DNA from: Capronia americana
Lineage: Eukaryota > Ascomycota > Eurotiomycetes > Chaetothyriales > Herpotrichiellaceae
Reading direction: 5' to 3'
DNA length: 64,000 nucleotides
Assembly: GCA_016110215.1 (NCBI GenBank)
Contig: JADWQD010000007.1
Coordinates: 1,364,001 to 1,428,000, forward strand
Position numbers and translations under genes: made by a program. The notes beneath the pieces were generated by a model. That model saw only the letters and a list, made by a program, of their open reading frames with translations. It was not told the DNA's origin and made no database searches. This document shows, one piece after another, positions 21,201-32,473 of the stretch (its first letter is position 1; every line of letters starts with the position of its first letter).

Positions 21201-21354
21201 AAATGAGCTTGAGTAGGGCAGTGGCCTTGAGATCCAGATCCTGGGAACGAATCTCACTCCGGCACTCTTTGAGAGCGCCTTGAATGTATTCTGCCTCATT
21301 CCCCTTATGGCCGCGCAGGCCACGGATGAGGTCGACGAGCGACTTCTCGAACAT
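18289..21354 (-). CDS. APL5: AP-3 adaptor complex subunit delta
   Basis: Intronless, 1021 residues from ATG at 21354. It opens MFEKSLVDLIRGLRGHKGNE, the conserved start of delta adaptins, and continues with the adaptin N-terminal alpha-solenoid: YLEMFGYDMTWAAFNVLEVM, KRVGYLAAVQSF, KNNWMGIKIIKLFAVLTPLE and LKYVALLAFNKIV (roughly residues 1-560). After about residue 690 come an Asp run, a hinge with basic and Ser/Thr-rich parts, a charged helix rich in Glu/Arg, and a ten-residue Lys run near the C-terminus. AP-3 sorts cargo from late Golgi/endosomes to the vacuole by the ALP pathway; delta and beta3 form the large-subunit pair. The length and order match fungal Apl5. It is divergent from EMC2. 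Confidence 0.95.
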   Translation of the reverse strand: MFEKSLVDLIRGLRGHKGNEAEYIQGALKECRSEIRSQDLDLKATALLKLIYLEMFGYDMTWAAFNVLEVMASPKPVQKRVGYLAAVQSFRPEMEVLMLAENLLKKDLTSPSIPVLSLPLVTLPHIVTSSLALSILTELLPRLSHSQPAVRKKTIVTLYRLALVYPETLRVAWPKIKERLLDEQEDSSVTAATVNVVCELGWRRPQDFLPLAPRLFDLLLAQKNNWMGIKIIKLFAVLTPLEPRLVKKLVRPLTKLIQETTAMSLLYECISGIIQGGILDGAEGGVDVEEVADLCISKLRGMIVLDGDPNLKYVALLAFNKIVTSHPALVAMQQDVIMGCLDDPDISIKMQALELVSGMVNSDNIQAVVNRLMKQLAGSATATDAANGHAEEEQTDMEQRLVPDKRGSENVPLPDEYRHEIISRILDMCSHNIYANITDFEWYIEILVHLVRHLPADTDMSSTRSPLDDEASIGARVGGQLRDIAVRVKELRPETTKAAETLVLLSNRTIAYPKHGTGQGPVIKSAAWICGEFAMHLSNPYEVLNSLIHESSTNFVWSTLAIIVQAIPKIIAQIATAAGQEWNLSRGSTMSLLLARTTEFLEKLSSHPNLEVQERSVEFLELLRLASEALSAQGGSSNQAPLLLTSAIPNLFTSMELNPVAAAAQRKVPLPEDLDLDEPINPNLSSILQASQIADDDDDDDDAFHSFYHEREPVQALTSLQPQTAASYIDAAAAEKEPLSYQSAPESPATKARRKAERMARNKDDPFYIAPPGDADSHFHDVISKSNADDELDVDSIPIIDLHIDHSQTTATQTGAETEDRKPRKKKPVRRFVVAADETLDTSTPTSQSFSSTPSLSVLNQMQRPRSLSPSTHLRNQSQSQSRSISRPTRSLLTVDSSTLQTLSLEAGGPADTESEILRREAEELEMQLALREVEKKRLEMQREQERQRTVMGEGVDMEGTVVKRKKKRTKPKVEVEDGDEERAPGEEDAAKKKKKKKKRKVQPLNEVPDAEAGEAAAEVE

Positions 21355-21867
21355 TTTGGATAGGTCGAATCAGGATGTCATAAGCAGAGCGAGGTCAATA
21401 TCTCGTTACAAATCCCAGATAGCATCATCTCTCACGCGACACAGTGTAGCCAAGTGGTGCGGGCTGGAGGATTGTTGGCAAACACACATCGATAAAGCAT
21501 CCTGGACGTCCTTGTGATACGCAAATGTCTTGAATGTCCCGGTTTTCGTAATCGCTTGGCTTGAATACCGCAAAGTGATAGCAAGATCGGCATTAGGAAG
21601 CGATGATGCCTTCAGAATTGTGGAAGTCGAGGGACGGAATTGCCCAGTTGCCGTTTGCTCCCCCGAATATTGAATGCCAAGATCACTGCCGAGCATCAGC
21701 TTCGAGGCTGCAATTGTCCGCGACAGCTGCTGCCCTGAACACTCGCATGCAAAGGAAATAAGAACCATCATTATACACCCGTTCTTCTGCGTGGACATCG
21801 TCCATAACTGCCGACTACTTGTGTGTTGGCCCCCCTTCCGGAGCGTCCAACGTGAACGGCAAAAGCA
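21355..21867. promoter_or_regulatory. Divergent promoter, AP-3 delta / EMC2
   Basis: 513 bp between two start codons pointing away from each other. No defined motif recognised by eye. Confidence 0.55.
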
Positions 21868-22809
21868 ATGGCGACCGTCACAGCCAAAGGCCCTGCCTCT
21901 GATCCGGCCTCCGCCCTCCAGATAGCGCAGGGCGCTGCGTCGATACTTGAGAAGTCGGCCTCTGTCAGTACAACGTTTCCTGCATCTATGTTCAACACGG
22001 CAGACTCCACCGAGCTTTGGGACGACCTAGAGCAACTCCTCTATGCATGCCTACGGACGGGTGACGACGAGTCTGCTTTCTTGTGCGTCGAGAAACTGAG
22101 CCAGAGGTTCGGCGCGACGAATGAAAGAGTAATGGCTTTACGAGGCCTGTACCAGGAGGCTACTGCACCAGACGAAGCGGCTGGGCGCAAGGTATTGGAA
22201 GACTATGCCAAAATATTGATGGAGAATCCCATGAACGTGCCCATTCACAAACGACGGATTGCCCTGATGCGAAGCTTGGGGAGGCCACAGGATGCCATAA
22301 CAGACTTGGTGCAGTTTGTTGACTCCTTCCCTACGGACATGGAAGCGTGGTGCGAACTGAGTGACCTGTATCATTCTCAAGCATGCATCTCGCAGGCAAT
22401 CTTCTGTTTGGAGGAAGCCCTCATCATTGCTCCTAATGCGTGGAACCTTCATGCACGACTTGGCGAGTTGGAATACCTGGCAAGTCTGTCAACGACGGAG
22501 AGCGCCGATGTTCAGAAACACCTGTCGCAGGCGATTCAGCGGTTCAGTCGCAGCATTGAACTTTGTGACGACTATCTGCGGGGGTTCTACGGGCTCAAGT
22601 TGGCCGCAGATAAGCTTCTCCGGACGAACACGACATCAAAGGGGAACACGGGCCCGACGATATCCCCAGAAAAGCTGCAGAAATTGAGTCAGCTGGCCAC
22701 ATCGAAACTGGAAGCTATCATAAAGGACCGCACGGCGCGCAGATCGTCTGGGGCAGAATCGCCTGAAGTTATTGCAGCTCGGGAGTTGTTGGACAGATCC
22801 AAGGGTTGA
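21868..22809 (+). CDS. EMC2: ER membrane protein complex subunit 2
   Basis: Intronless, 313 residues, the usual length for fungal EMC2 (TTC35/Oca3). After an Ala/Ser-rich start the protein is a TPR solenoid: WDDLEQLLYACLRTGDDESA, NERVMALRGLYQEA, NPMNVPIHKRRIALMRSLGR (a diagnostic EMC2 segment), SFPTDMEAWCELSDLY and CLEEALIIAPNAWNLHARLG. EMC2 is the soluble cytosolic scaffold of the EMC, the insertase for tail-anchored and some polytopic proteins in the ER. No membrane segment is present, as expected. The gene is divergent from AP-3 delta. Confidence 0.94.
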   Translation: MATVTAKGPASDPASALQIAQGAASILEKSASVSTTFPASMFNTADSTELWDDLEQLLYACLRTGDDESAFLCVEKLSQRFGATNERVMALRGLYQEATAPDEAAGRKVLEDYAKILMENPMNVPIHKRRIALMRSLGRPQDAITDLVQFVDSFPTDMEAWCELSDLYHSQACISQAIFCLEEALIIAPNAWNLHARLGELEYLASLSTTESADVQKHLSQAIQRFSRSIELCDDYLRGFYGLKLAADKLLRTNTTSKGNTGPTISPEKLQKLSQLATSKLEAIIKDRTARRSSGAESPEVIAARELLDRSKG

Positions 22810-24880
22810 CCACGTACGCAATTCCGGGGACTTTGGAGCAAGCGCTGGCGGACGTCTTTTCTCCGAATGAAACAGCATCAAGACCGCCACCTGCGTGGGA
22901 ATCTGAATTGTCATCTAAATAAGAGGTCGACGGTGCGAAAGTTCCTGCAGAAGACTGACCGGTCGGGGAGGAAACCACGGTTCGTGGCAGATCATGTCAG
23001 ATGCGGGCGTTTCCGCTAGCATCTAGCGTGATGCGTGGTTGTGGGAGTTGGGCAGCATTTAGGCGCAAACCGACGTGGCATTAATTCTGAGGATGCCTCA
23101 GTTGTCGCGACACCCAACCGCCGACGAATGAGGCTCGCAGCCAGTCAGCATCCGTGGGTCTCGCTCTCATGCCCTCCGTTTTAGAGTCACTGCAGCCTTG
23201 CCTTTCCGACAAACTAGCAACCACGAGGTGAAGATTCCGACACCTAGCCCGCTCCCCAGTTGAGGATCTGTTGGGAAAATCACCGAACGAAAACTGCCAT
23301 GGTCGGCTTGAGGCGAACAGGTCGGGTATCAGCCCAATCACCCTACCTGGCGGAAGAGAATGCCCTGGTGGCGGACTGGGTCGTTGCGGTTTCGTCCTAT
23401 ATAGAACGAGAATGCCATGATGGGCCAAAGGGGAGATAACCACCTCCTGCTGTCTCGATATCAACCCAATGTAGACCCATTTGCTCTCGGCTTGCACTTC
23501 TCGTTGTCACGACATCAACAATACCACTCCCCTTCTTTCTACGTCTCCTTGTATAGGAGCCCTCGATGTCTCAGAATCACCAATCCAATCGTAATCGAAG
23601 AAAGACAGCGCGGAAGAAGCGCTTACCACTACTCGATCCAACCCCTTACAGACTGCTTGCATCTTGAACAGAGTTTTCTGTGCGACACTGCGTCACCCAA
23701 GTACGCACAAAAGATCTGCGGGTTGTTGGAGTGACGCTCTCCTCTTGCTCACACCAACTCACTTCTTTCACGTTTTGACGGAGGCACGATTGTTTCTCAT
23801 TGACTCTTACTGTCCCCGTTGCCGTTAGCCACCGTTGGCAAGTGCCGAAGCTCGGAGACCTCGCGGAAGCAAGATCCTCGCGAAGAGCGCATCGAGGCTC
23901 AGCAGCTGGCGACCGACCTTGACCCTTGCCGGTCTCTCTCAGTTCAAAATTTCCCTGTTCCATCGACGCCAGACTCATCGACCGGTCAAGGAACACTTTG
24001 CCAACTGCACCACTGGGAGTCCAAAATTGATATTGACGTCGACATCTATCGAGACTTACTGCGAGAGGGGGTCGATTCGGGCTTGCACGAGGAATATCTT
24101 GTTGCCTTTCATCATCGTCGTCCTCGACGGAGAGTTGAGGGGCCCAGGCGTCAGAGGAAAGTCAAGGGAGCCAGAACCAGCGTTAGCCCCACCCTTGAAC
24201 ACGGCACACCTAACTGTACCCGCACGGCGCCTGCACCTGACGGATTGGGCGCCGCTAGTGGGTGAGCAATTGGGCATCAGTCTCCAAATTTGAATCCCCC
24301 TTTTGGGCCGACTGCACACCAAACATCAGGATTGAGCTGTCCACGCGCGCTCTCAACTCACCGTCTCCCCTCGCTTCCACTGCCGTCAACAGTTACTCCT
24401 GATCCGCGACCTCTCTTCAACTTCTTTCACAGTCGCTCTCACCGGATTTACACGTCGCCACCTTGCACCCTTCAATTATACGTTTTCCTTATTGTCGGCA
24501 TCGTCTCGGCTCGACGCATATGCAACTCCTTGTGCCTCTGGCCGACCCTTCGTTCCTGTCCTCCCCACGGATCCACCTCCTCGGAATTTCACGACGCACC
24601 ACCTTCACGACACTACCACCACCAGTGGCGCACCCGAGGGCGGTCACCACAACCTCCGCTGCGCCGTTCAATTTCTTCCACCACCACCGTCTCTGAAGGT
24701 TGGATATCTCAGATACACTCTGGATCTGGCCTATTTGGATGGTCCCATTGCCTGAAGTCAGCCTCACACCTTGGTTCGGTTAGCATCCCTTGAAACTAAC
24801 ATTACCCTCAAGGCTATCTCGTTCAACCTCCCTCTGGGGCAGGTTGGACGCGGTAATCCCTTGACCTGACTCAGTCTCTC
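22810..24880. other. Intergenic, 2.1 kb
   Basis: Between EMC2 and the ULD-domain gene, both plus strand. The last 600 bp before 24881 are pyrimidine-rich (runs of CT and CCA), typical of a fungal promoter and long 5' leader. No supported coding exon. Confidence 0.5.
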
Positions 24881-27264
24881 ATGGGGTGGGTTGTTTCAGC
24901 AACATATTTTCTGTCAATGCTAACTCAGTGGCACACAGGTCTTCCAGTCGCGAGAGTCATACACATATTGACATTACTCACATCGCTCCCCGCTCCGCCT
25001 CCCCAGGCTCGCAAGACGACGAGCTTCACGAAAACGGTGTCCACGTTTCCGCCGGAGTGTCTCCTCAATATTCCGTCATACATCCCACTCAGAGTCAAAG
25101 TCAGAGTGGTTCTTCCTCGCACCAGGGTGACTTTGTCCACCTCCAATATCCGAATGAACTAGTCGAAGGCGATGGCTCAGATTCCCTGTCAAGAGTAGAC
25201 CCCCGTGACCGGATACAACACTACGAATCTAGGTCCAATTCAGGACGACGTGAGGCGGCTCGCCGCCAGGAATCACTTCGTGCTCCAGCGCGTAGTAGGA
25301 CAAGGGATTTGCAAGAATCCTCACCCACCGAGAGTGGAGACTCTACCGAGGAGTTTCTTAGGCAAGATCTGGACTCGCGACGAATGCCTCGTCCTCAATC
25401 TTACTACGGGCACAACGGGTATACAATTCACAGCAGTTCATCAGGCCATTCATACCCATATCCTCCTGTGCCACCACACACAGGCCAAGTGGTAGCGCTT
25501 CAGCCACAAGCAATGGCGGTGCCATACCCTCCTCACTTTCCTCAGGGTCAACCTGCCCCATATCCTCCTCACGGCGCATTCCATCCAGGCAACTTCGGCC
25601 ACCATGCTTCCTCACAAGTCAGTGCCCCATACACTTCTTCTCCCTACGGGCCAGCTACAATCGTCAATTATGGTGCCCCGCCTCCTCCCCCTGGAAGCTA
25701 TTTTCCAGGCCAATACCAGTCCCCTTTTGGCCCACAGCAATATCCGTCACAGTACATGCAGTATCCTCAACCGATGCCGTCGCAGTTGCCATATCCCTAT
25801 CCCTATCCTCCCATTGCATCGTCCCCACAGCCGCCTGCTTCGGCAAGGACTTCTGCTGAAAAGCTTGAAGCAAAGAGCGACGAGGATATCGTCAAACGTC
25901 TTCAGGCCATGATGAAGGAGGAACAGGCTGCCAAGGAAGCAGATGCCGCCGAGAGAGCGGCTGAGAAGGCTGCCGAAAAGGCGACACTAGCAGCCAGCCT
26001 TGCCGAGCAAGAAGCCCGTTTCCGGGAACAGGCTCTTCGACAGGCAGAGGAGAAGGCTCGACAAGACGCGCTACGGGCGGAAGAGGAGAAACGTATTCGA
26101 GAGCAGGCTATTCTACAAGCTGCAGAGAAGGCTCGAGCGGATGCGGCAGCGGCAGCTGCTCGCGCCGAAGAGGAGCGACGTATACGTGAAGACGCCATAC
26201 GGGCTGCCGAGGAGAAGGCTCGTGCTGCCGTGGCCGCAGAAGCGGATCGCCGGGCGCAAGAGCAGCGGATTCGAGAAGAGGCCAGGCTCGAGGCAATCCG
26301 GGCGTATGAGGAGCAGGTCCGCAAAGCCGCAGAGCAGGCTGCACGAGAGCAGCAAATTCGCAAAGAGGCGGCGGAAGCCGCCCTCCGAGCTGCTGCTGAA
26401 GAAGCCCAGGCAAAGGCAGAGAAAGCTGCCGCAGAAAAGAAGATTGCCGATGACGCTGCAGCAGCAGCGAAGACGGCAGCAGAACAAGAAGCGGCGGCGG
26501 CAGCCGCTGCTATAAAAGAAGCGGCAAAAGCGGCCCAAGAGGCAGCAGAGGCCAAATTGAAGGAGGCTGAAGAGGCCGCAGCCAAAGCCAAAGCAGAGGC
26601 AGAGGAGGCGGCAAAGAAGGCTGCCGCTGCAGCCCCTCCTGAAAAGAAAGCACCAGTCCGGTTCAAGGACGCAATCGGCCGCAACTACAATTTCCCCTGG
26701 GAACGATGTTGCAAATGGAGGGTAAGTTCGAACTGATCTTGCAAGTCAGATTGAAGACTAACACGCCGGAAGGATATGGAAGGCCTGATCAATCAAGCCT
26801 TTGCACATATCGACAACCTGGCCGAACATGTCATGAATGGCCGCTATGATTTGATCGGGCCTGACAAAGAGATCATCATGCCCAATTACTGGGAATCAAC
26901 CGTGGAGCCCGATATGCACATCACAATGATGCTCTGGCCCATCCCGGAGCCCAAACCGGTGGAAGAAGCGCCACCGCCGCCTCCTGATGTGATACTTGAT
27001 ACCGATGGCATTCTGAATCTGGATGGGATCGATATCATAAATCCACGAAAAGAGAGGAAGGGTATGTGAACCTCTGTCTGTTCTCTGAACATTGCTGATC
27101 TCTTTTCCTTGACAGCTCCCAAAAAGAAAAAGCCCACCGGTCTCGCCGGCTGGATGCTGGGAGGAACCCGGGGGTCGCGGTCTTTAAAAGGTGATAAAAA
27201 GCCTGATGTGGCCGCTAAATCTCAGCACGGTGCCACCGAACAAGGTGCATGCATCGTTATGTGA
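24881..27264 (+). CDS. Coiled-coil protein with C-terminal ubiquitin-like (ULD-type) domain; N-myristoylation start
   Basis: Four exons: 24881-24885 (ATGGG only), 24939-26721, 26773-27061, 27116-27264; 741 residues. The 53 bp first intron runs GTGGGT to CACACAG with a perfect TGCTAAC branch site; joining gives MGSSSRESHTHIDITHIAPR, a good N-myristoylation start. Residues about 100-320 are Ser/Pro/Tyr/Gln-rich. Residues about 330-580 are a very long Ala/Glu/Arg coiled coil with repeated EEKARxDA and RIREQAI units. The end of exon 2 with exon 3 encodes a ubiquitin-like domain of the fungal ULD_2 type: PVRFKDAIGRNYNFPWERCC, INQAFAHIDNLAEHV, YDLIGPDKEIIMPNYWES, MLWPIPEP. A basic tail, PKKKKPTGLAGWM, follows. 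Function unknown; inference: membrane-tethered scaffold. If the first intron is not used, the N-terminus differs. Confidence 0.8.
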
Positions 27265-28344
27265 GCGGCTTTCCTGATGTCGACATCGACGAAGTGTACA
27301 GACTGGGGGGAATTTTGTTCAGCAGAAAATTGTGGGAGATTGAAAAAGAGGTGGAAGTTGGGCGGCAGTATCCATCGCTCATCCATTGCAGCATCATACG
27401 CCTGCATGACGACTATGACTACATCTCTCGGTTCTCTGCAGCAAATCACCAGTTGGCGACAGTTCACGAAGTTGACGGAGGAGGCTCTCTCACATAGGCC
27501 ACTTCAGGGGGCATGGCTTTATCCTCTCGAGAATTCGGGATCGGTTTTTCATGCCTCGGGGGACGAGTTTGTGGATGCTTTTCTTTTGTCATGTTTACGA
27601 ATTATGAGGATGTGCATTTAGCGGGGAGTTTTGAGAATACACGTGGGAGTGAGCGATTCGATGGGCGAAGAGCGCTCACCTTGCAAGAGCGAGCGACGTG
27701 TTGGATGTCGGTTGAGGCTACTCATGCTATCTGATCTGGCGTTGCTTGCTCGGCGCCTCTATGTGATACCCAGTTCAGGTCGGCTGCCATAATTGGCCAT
27801 GTTGCTCATCACCTTGGACACAAAAGCCTATGTAGCAACAAGACTCAAACAATAGAAGATATCAAAGACAACCGATTCCTTTGCGTGGTTCTGAACGAGG
27901 TAAACAGTGACACGAACAGCGCAACAGGCGGTGGCACCAGTCGTCGGCGTGGAAATCTCACTCAGCGGGCTCGGCACGTGACTAGCTGAGCACCTCGCCC
28001 ACCACACCTTCACTTGAGCCACTCGTCGGACGATCTCCAACGACGTGGCCAAACTACGTCGGTATACGCAGTATTGCTGGCGCGATCTCCTGGCGTCCGC
28101 AGCACGCACAAGGCGGCGATCTGTCCAGTCCATCCGCGAAGGCAAGCCACAGAGTGAGCGTTTTCAGACCTCGACACCCAAACCTTCGAATCGAGTCTCA
28201 TCACGCGACCGGATTCCGCATTAAGTCAACACTCTCCCCTGTGGCGGATTGATACTTGTTCGGCCTAGCTATAGACAGAGGGTCCTGATTGATCACCTCG
28301 GCAATGAGGTCTCAATTGCGCATCATCCGATAACCTTCGACACG
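27265..28344. other. Intergenic, 1.1 kb
   Basis: Between the ULD-domain gene and the synaptojanin gene. Open frames here continue frames of the preceding gene past its stop and show no domain. No RNA gene or repeat seen. Confidence 0.5.
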
Positions 28345-31300
28345 ATGTCCATGCGGGTATTGATCCACGACTACCCACATCGAACAGTGGCCCTGGCCAC
28401 GGATGAACATGTCTTGGTCTTTCGTCATTCGCATACTGCTCCGGAGAGTCATAGAAACTCGGTCTCTAGCCTGGCGAGCCTACCATCGAGCAACGCAAGT
28501 CGACCGATCTCAACGCCTCGTTGCATGGTTGAGTTCGGGGAGAAGTCTCTCATCAACCTAGAGCATTTCTACACTCTCACTACAGCTCGAGGCACTCTGG
28601 GTCTCATCACTCTGAACAACGATGTATTCCTATGCGTCATCACTGGTTCAGAAGAAGTTGCGACGGTGCGACCCGGGGAGACGGTACAGAAGATATTCGC
28701 AGTCGAATTTTGTAAGTAATTTACGCAGAGGAGGCCGGAAGTGCTAATTTATGCAAGACTGCCTCAATCGTGCGGACTATGACCATGCCCATGGCCCTTA
28801 CCCCAACCCCTACCCTGGACAGATTTTCCAGTCGGACGACGTTGATTATACACAGGGCGATGATGTCTCGGAGCATCCTTTTCACGCGTTGAGAAAGCTG
28901 TTAAGCAATGGCCACTTCTACTACAGCACCGACTTTGATTTGACGCGAAGATTACAAGACCGGTATGCTGGGCATGGTGATGTGAGGACATTTCGAGGCT
29001 AACTCGCTCGTAGCGCCGAAGCGGACAGCAACATTGATATTTCTAGCTTCGACCAAGGCCTCCTCTGGAACTCATACATGATTGACCCGCTGATAAAGTT
29101 CCGAGGCCGACTTACCGACACTGAGCGGAACGCACTGGACCACTCCCGGCTTCTCACTTCCGTCACACGAGGGTTCGTCAAGAGTCTTGTGGTCCCATCT
29201 TCCTCGTCGCCCATCCGCGGCACAGTACCGGGGCATCCCACCACAATGACCATTATCTCAAGACTCTCGTCACGACGAGCTGGCACACGCTTCAACTCCC
29301 GCGGTGTTGACGACGATGGCAACGTCGCCAACTTTGTGGAGACCGAGACGGTTTTCTGGTCCCCAACCGGGCTTTGCTTCTCATATACCCAAGTTCGAGG
29401 CAGTATCCCAATCTTCTGGGAGAGCTCAAGTAGCCTGATACCGGGGCAGCAAAAGATCCAAATCACTCGCTCACCAGAAGCTACGCAGCCGGCTTTCGAT
29501 AAGCACTTTGCGAATCTAGAAAGGACTTACGGCGCCGTACACATCGTCAACCTCTTGAGTGCTAGCAAGCCTGGTGAGGTGGAGCTCACGGAAAGGTACC
29601 GACATCATGTGGGCAGGAGTCCCCTGCGACGGCATGAAGAAGGTGAGATGGAAGAGCATCACCTGCTTCACGAGACCGAATTCGATTTCCACGAGCGGAC
29701 ACGAGGCCCGACTGGATACGAGGCCGCGAAGGGGATTCGACCCTATCTCGAGTCAAGCGCAGATTCCTTCGTCTACTTCCTTTCCGAAGAAGTCGAAGAA
29801 GAGACTGTCGTGCAGGGCAGAAGGAGGCTCACACGGAGGCCGATTGTCATCATGCAGCAAAACGGTGTCTTCCGCGTCAATTGTCTGGATTGCCTGGACC
29901 GAACGAACCTCATCCAGGGTATCATCAGCCAGATGGCACTTGAACTCTTCTTGTCACATCGTGGCGAGCGAGGAAACTCGGACTTTTGGATGCGACACTC
30001 TGCACTCTGGGCGGATAACGGGGACACTCTTTCCAGGATCTATGCCGGAACGGGAGCATTGAAGAGCTCGTTTACTAGACATGGGAAGATGAGCCTTGCA
30101 GGCGCCCTTGCCGACGCCCGAAAGAGTGCTACTCGCCTTTACGTCAACCATTTCGAGGACAAGAACCGGCAGAATACAGTTGACCTGCTGCTCGGCAGAT
30201 TGGTTGGTCAGACCAGTGTCGACCTGTTCGACCCGGTCAACGACTGGGTCGTCGCAGAAGTGGCTCGACGGAGAGCGGAATTTGAGTCAAGAGATCAGCT
30301 CAGAGTTGGAATGGGGACGTACAACCTGAACGGGAAGACAGCCGGCATAAACGAAGATCTGACCCCCTGGCTCGATGTTCGAGGCCGAAACTTGGATGTG
30401 GTCGTGGTCGGCTTTCAGGAAATCGTCGAGCTGAGCCCTCAACAGATTATGAGCACCGATCCGAATCGTCGAATGCTGTGGGAAAGAGCTGTCAGAAATT
30501 GCCTCAATGGGTACGGTCCTGATGAGAAGCTTGATGGAGTACCCACGAAAGGTGACGAATATGTGCTGCTGAGGAGTGGACAGTTGGTTGGAGCTGCGCT
30601 GATGGTCTTCGTGCGCGCAAGCGTTCTTTCCCGGATCAAGAACGTGGAGGGCGCAATCAAGAAGACGGGCATGAGTGGTATTGCTGGAAACAAAGGCGCC
30701 GTGGCGATCAGGATGGATATCGAAAGTACTTCGGTATGTTTTGTCACTGCGCATTTGGCCGCCGGTTTCGCCAATTACGAGGAGAGAAATCGCGATTACA
30801 ACACAATCACGTCTGGATTGAGATTTCAGCGGAATCGAAGTATCGAGGACCACGAAATCATCGTCTGGGCGGGCGATTTCAACTACCGCATCGGCCTCAG
30901 CTACGAGAAAACGAAAGCACTCGTCAATGAAGCGATCATCGGCTCCGAAAAGATCAGGGAAGAAGCACTGGAGAAGCTCTACGAGAATGACCAATTGAAC
31001 ATCCAGATGGTAGTGGGCAACTGCTTCAATTACTACCGTGAGGGGCGGGTCAAGTTCCTGCCCACCTACAAATACGACATCGGCAAGGATGAGTTCGACT
31101 CCAGTGATAAGCAACGCATCCCGGCCTGGACGGATCGGATCCTCTGGAAGGTCAACCACAACCGCAACGTGGTGCAAGCGGGTGAGGTCCTCGGCTCGCA
31201 GATGAAGCAGCTGGATTATGACAGTGTTATGAGCCTACGATTCAGCGACCACAGACCTGTCTACGCGATTTTTGAGATGGGCGTCCGCGTCGTAGACGAA

Positions 31301-32473
31301 GAGAAGAAAGACGCGCTGACGAAGAAACTGTACGCGAAAAGGGCACGAGAGACGAGGACCAAAGCAGGGGATTCGACAGAGGGATTCGAGGACATTGAGA
31401 CCGACGACGAGACCGAGAGCGTCGTGGAGAGTCTGATGGGATACGAGAGCATCCAGGAGGGCCTCCCACCCGCCAGCAGCGACAAGAGGAAATGGTGGCT
31501 GGACGGCAACAAGGGAGCGAGGAGTACGCTCCGCCCACCCCGAGAAGGAACCATGTTGAGTAAAGACCGAGAGGCCAATCCATGGAGAGAAGGTGCAGGC
31601 GAGGACGATTGGGTCGAAGTAGAGAAGCCTCCAATCATGGATAACAAATCATCGAGTAGTCGAAGTCGACTGGAAGGTTTGAGGAAGCCAGAGCCCCCTC
31701 CGCCGAGGACGGTGAAGAGGATGGTCCCCCCGCCGTGGGAGGGGGAGAGGGCGGCAGGCTCGACGCCACCGGGCCAAGAGATGAAACCCATGCCCCGTGG
31801 GCCAATGCCAACGCCACCAACACCGAGGAACAGGTCCTCAAGCACGACGACCTCGCCCGTCCGCTCACCAGACATTCCCGCCAGATCGGCTTCCGCAGCA
31901 GGATTTCCCAAGAAACGCCCGCCCCCAAAGCCGTCTAAGCCGTCGGCCCTGACGAGCTCGTCGAGCCAAGTCGCCGTCCCGCAACTGAGTCCTCTTCCAG
32001 GCCCGGCCGTCCCGCGCCTGGCAAGCATATCGCGTCCGGACGCCGTCTCTCCGCATCCGCACCCGCACCCGCAGCCATACCCGCAGATGGATGACCGTCC
32101 ACCACCCCTGCCCAAACGCAGGGAGACGGCGAGTTCGACAGCGAGCTTCGTCAGCGCGGCTGACTCGCTCGTCCCCTCCATGGCACCTAGACCGATATCC
32201 AGAGTTGCAGGCCCGGCTTCTCCCCCTCCTTCTCTTTCAAGAGGCTCGAATCTCAAACAACAGCAGCAACAGCAGCAGCCAGTGGCGAGATCGGATGGGA
32301 CAGCGGAGTTTGCCCCACCGTTGCCCCCGCGACGCGACACCAGCAACAGCGCGAATATATCTCTGCCGGTTCGGAACGGTCAAGCCAACTCCTCGAATGC
32401 AGGCCTGATGGACGAAGATGACACGTCCGGACGAGGCGGGCTGGATAGGTATAAGCCGCTTTTACCTGGTTGA
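28345..32473 (+). CDS. Synaptojanin-type polyphosphoinositide phosphatase (Sac1 + 5-phosphatase)
   Basis: Three exons: 28345-28711, 28758-28962, 29014-32473; 1343 residues. Start chosen at MSMRVLIHDYPHR because the Sac fold begins there; a frame runs 32 codons upstream. The Sac domain (about 1-560) has KIFAVEFYCLNRADYD across the first junction and the Cx5R catalytic loop VNCLDCLDRTN. The inositol 5-phosphatase domain (about 600-930) has GTYNLNGK, WAGDFNYRIGLSYEKTKALV, PAWTDRILW and SDHRPVYAIFE with the catalytic Asp/His residues. The last 400 residues are Pro-rich (PPPLPKRRE, PPLPPRRD) with a poly-Gln run, typical SH3-binding tails. Yeast Inp51/52/53 are the orthologues; they remove phosphates from PI(4,5)P2 and monophosphates at the plasma membrane and endosomes during endocytosis. 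Very secure. Confidence 0.96.

Noticed and set aside
25902..26684. 260-codon Ala/Ser-rich minus-strand frame over the coiled coil
   Set aside because: Mirror of the GCX/GAR-rich repeats of the plus-strand gene.
30287..32346. Long minus-strand open frames opposite the synaptojanin gene
   Set aside because: They are antisense shadows of a GC-rich coding exon; no domain, while the plus strand encodes clear Sac and 5-phosphatase motifs.
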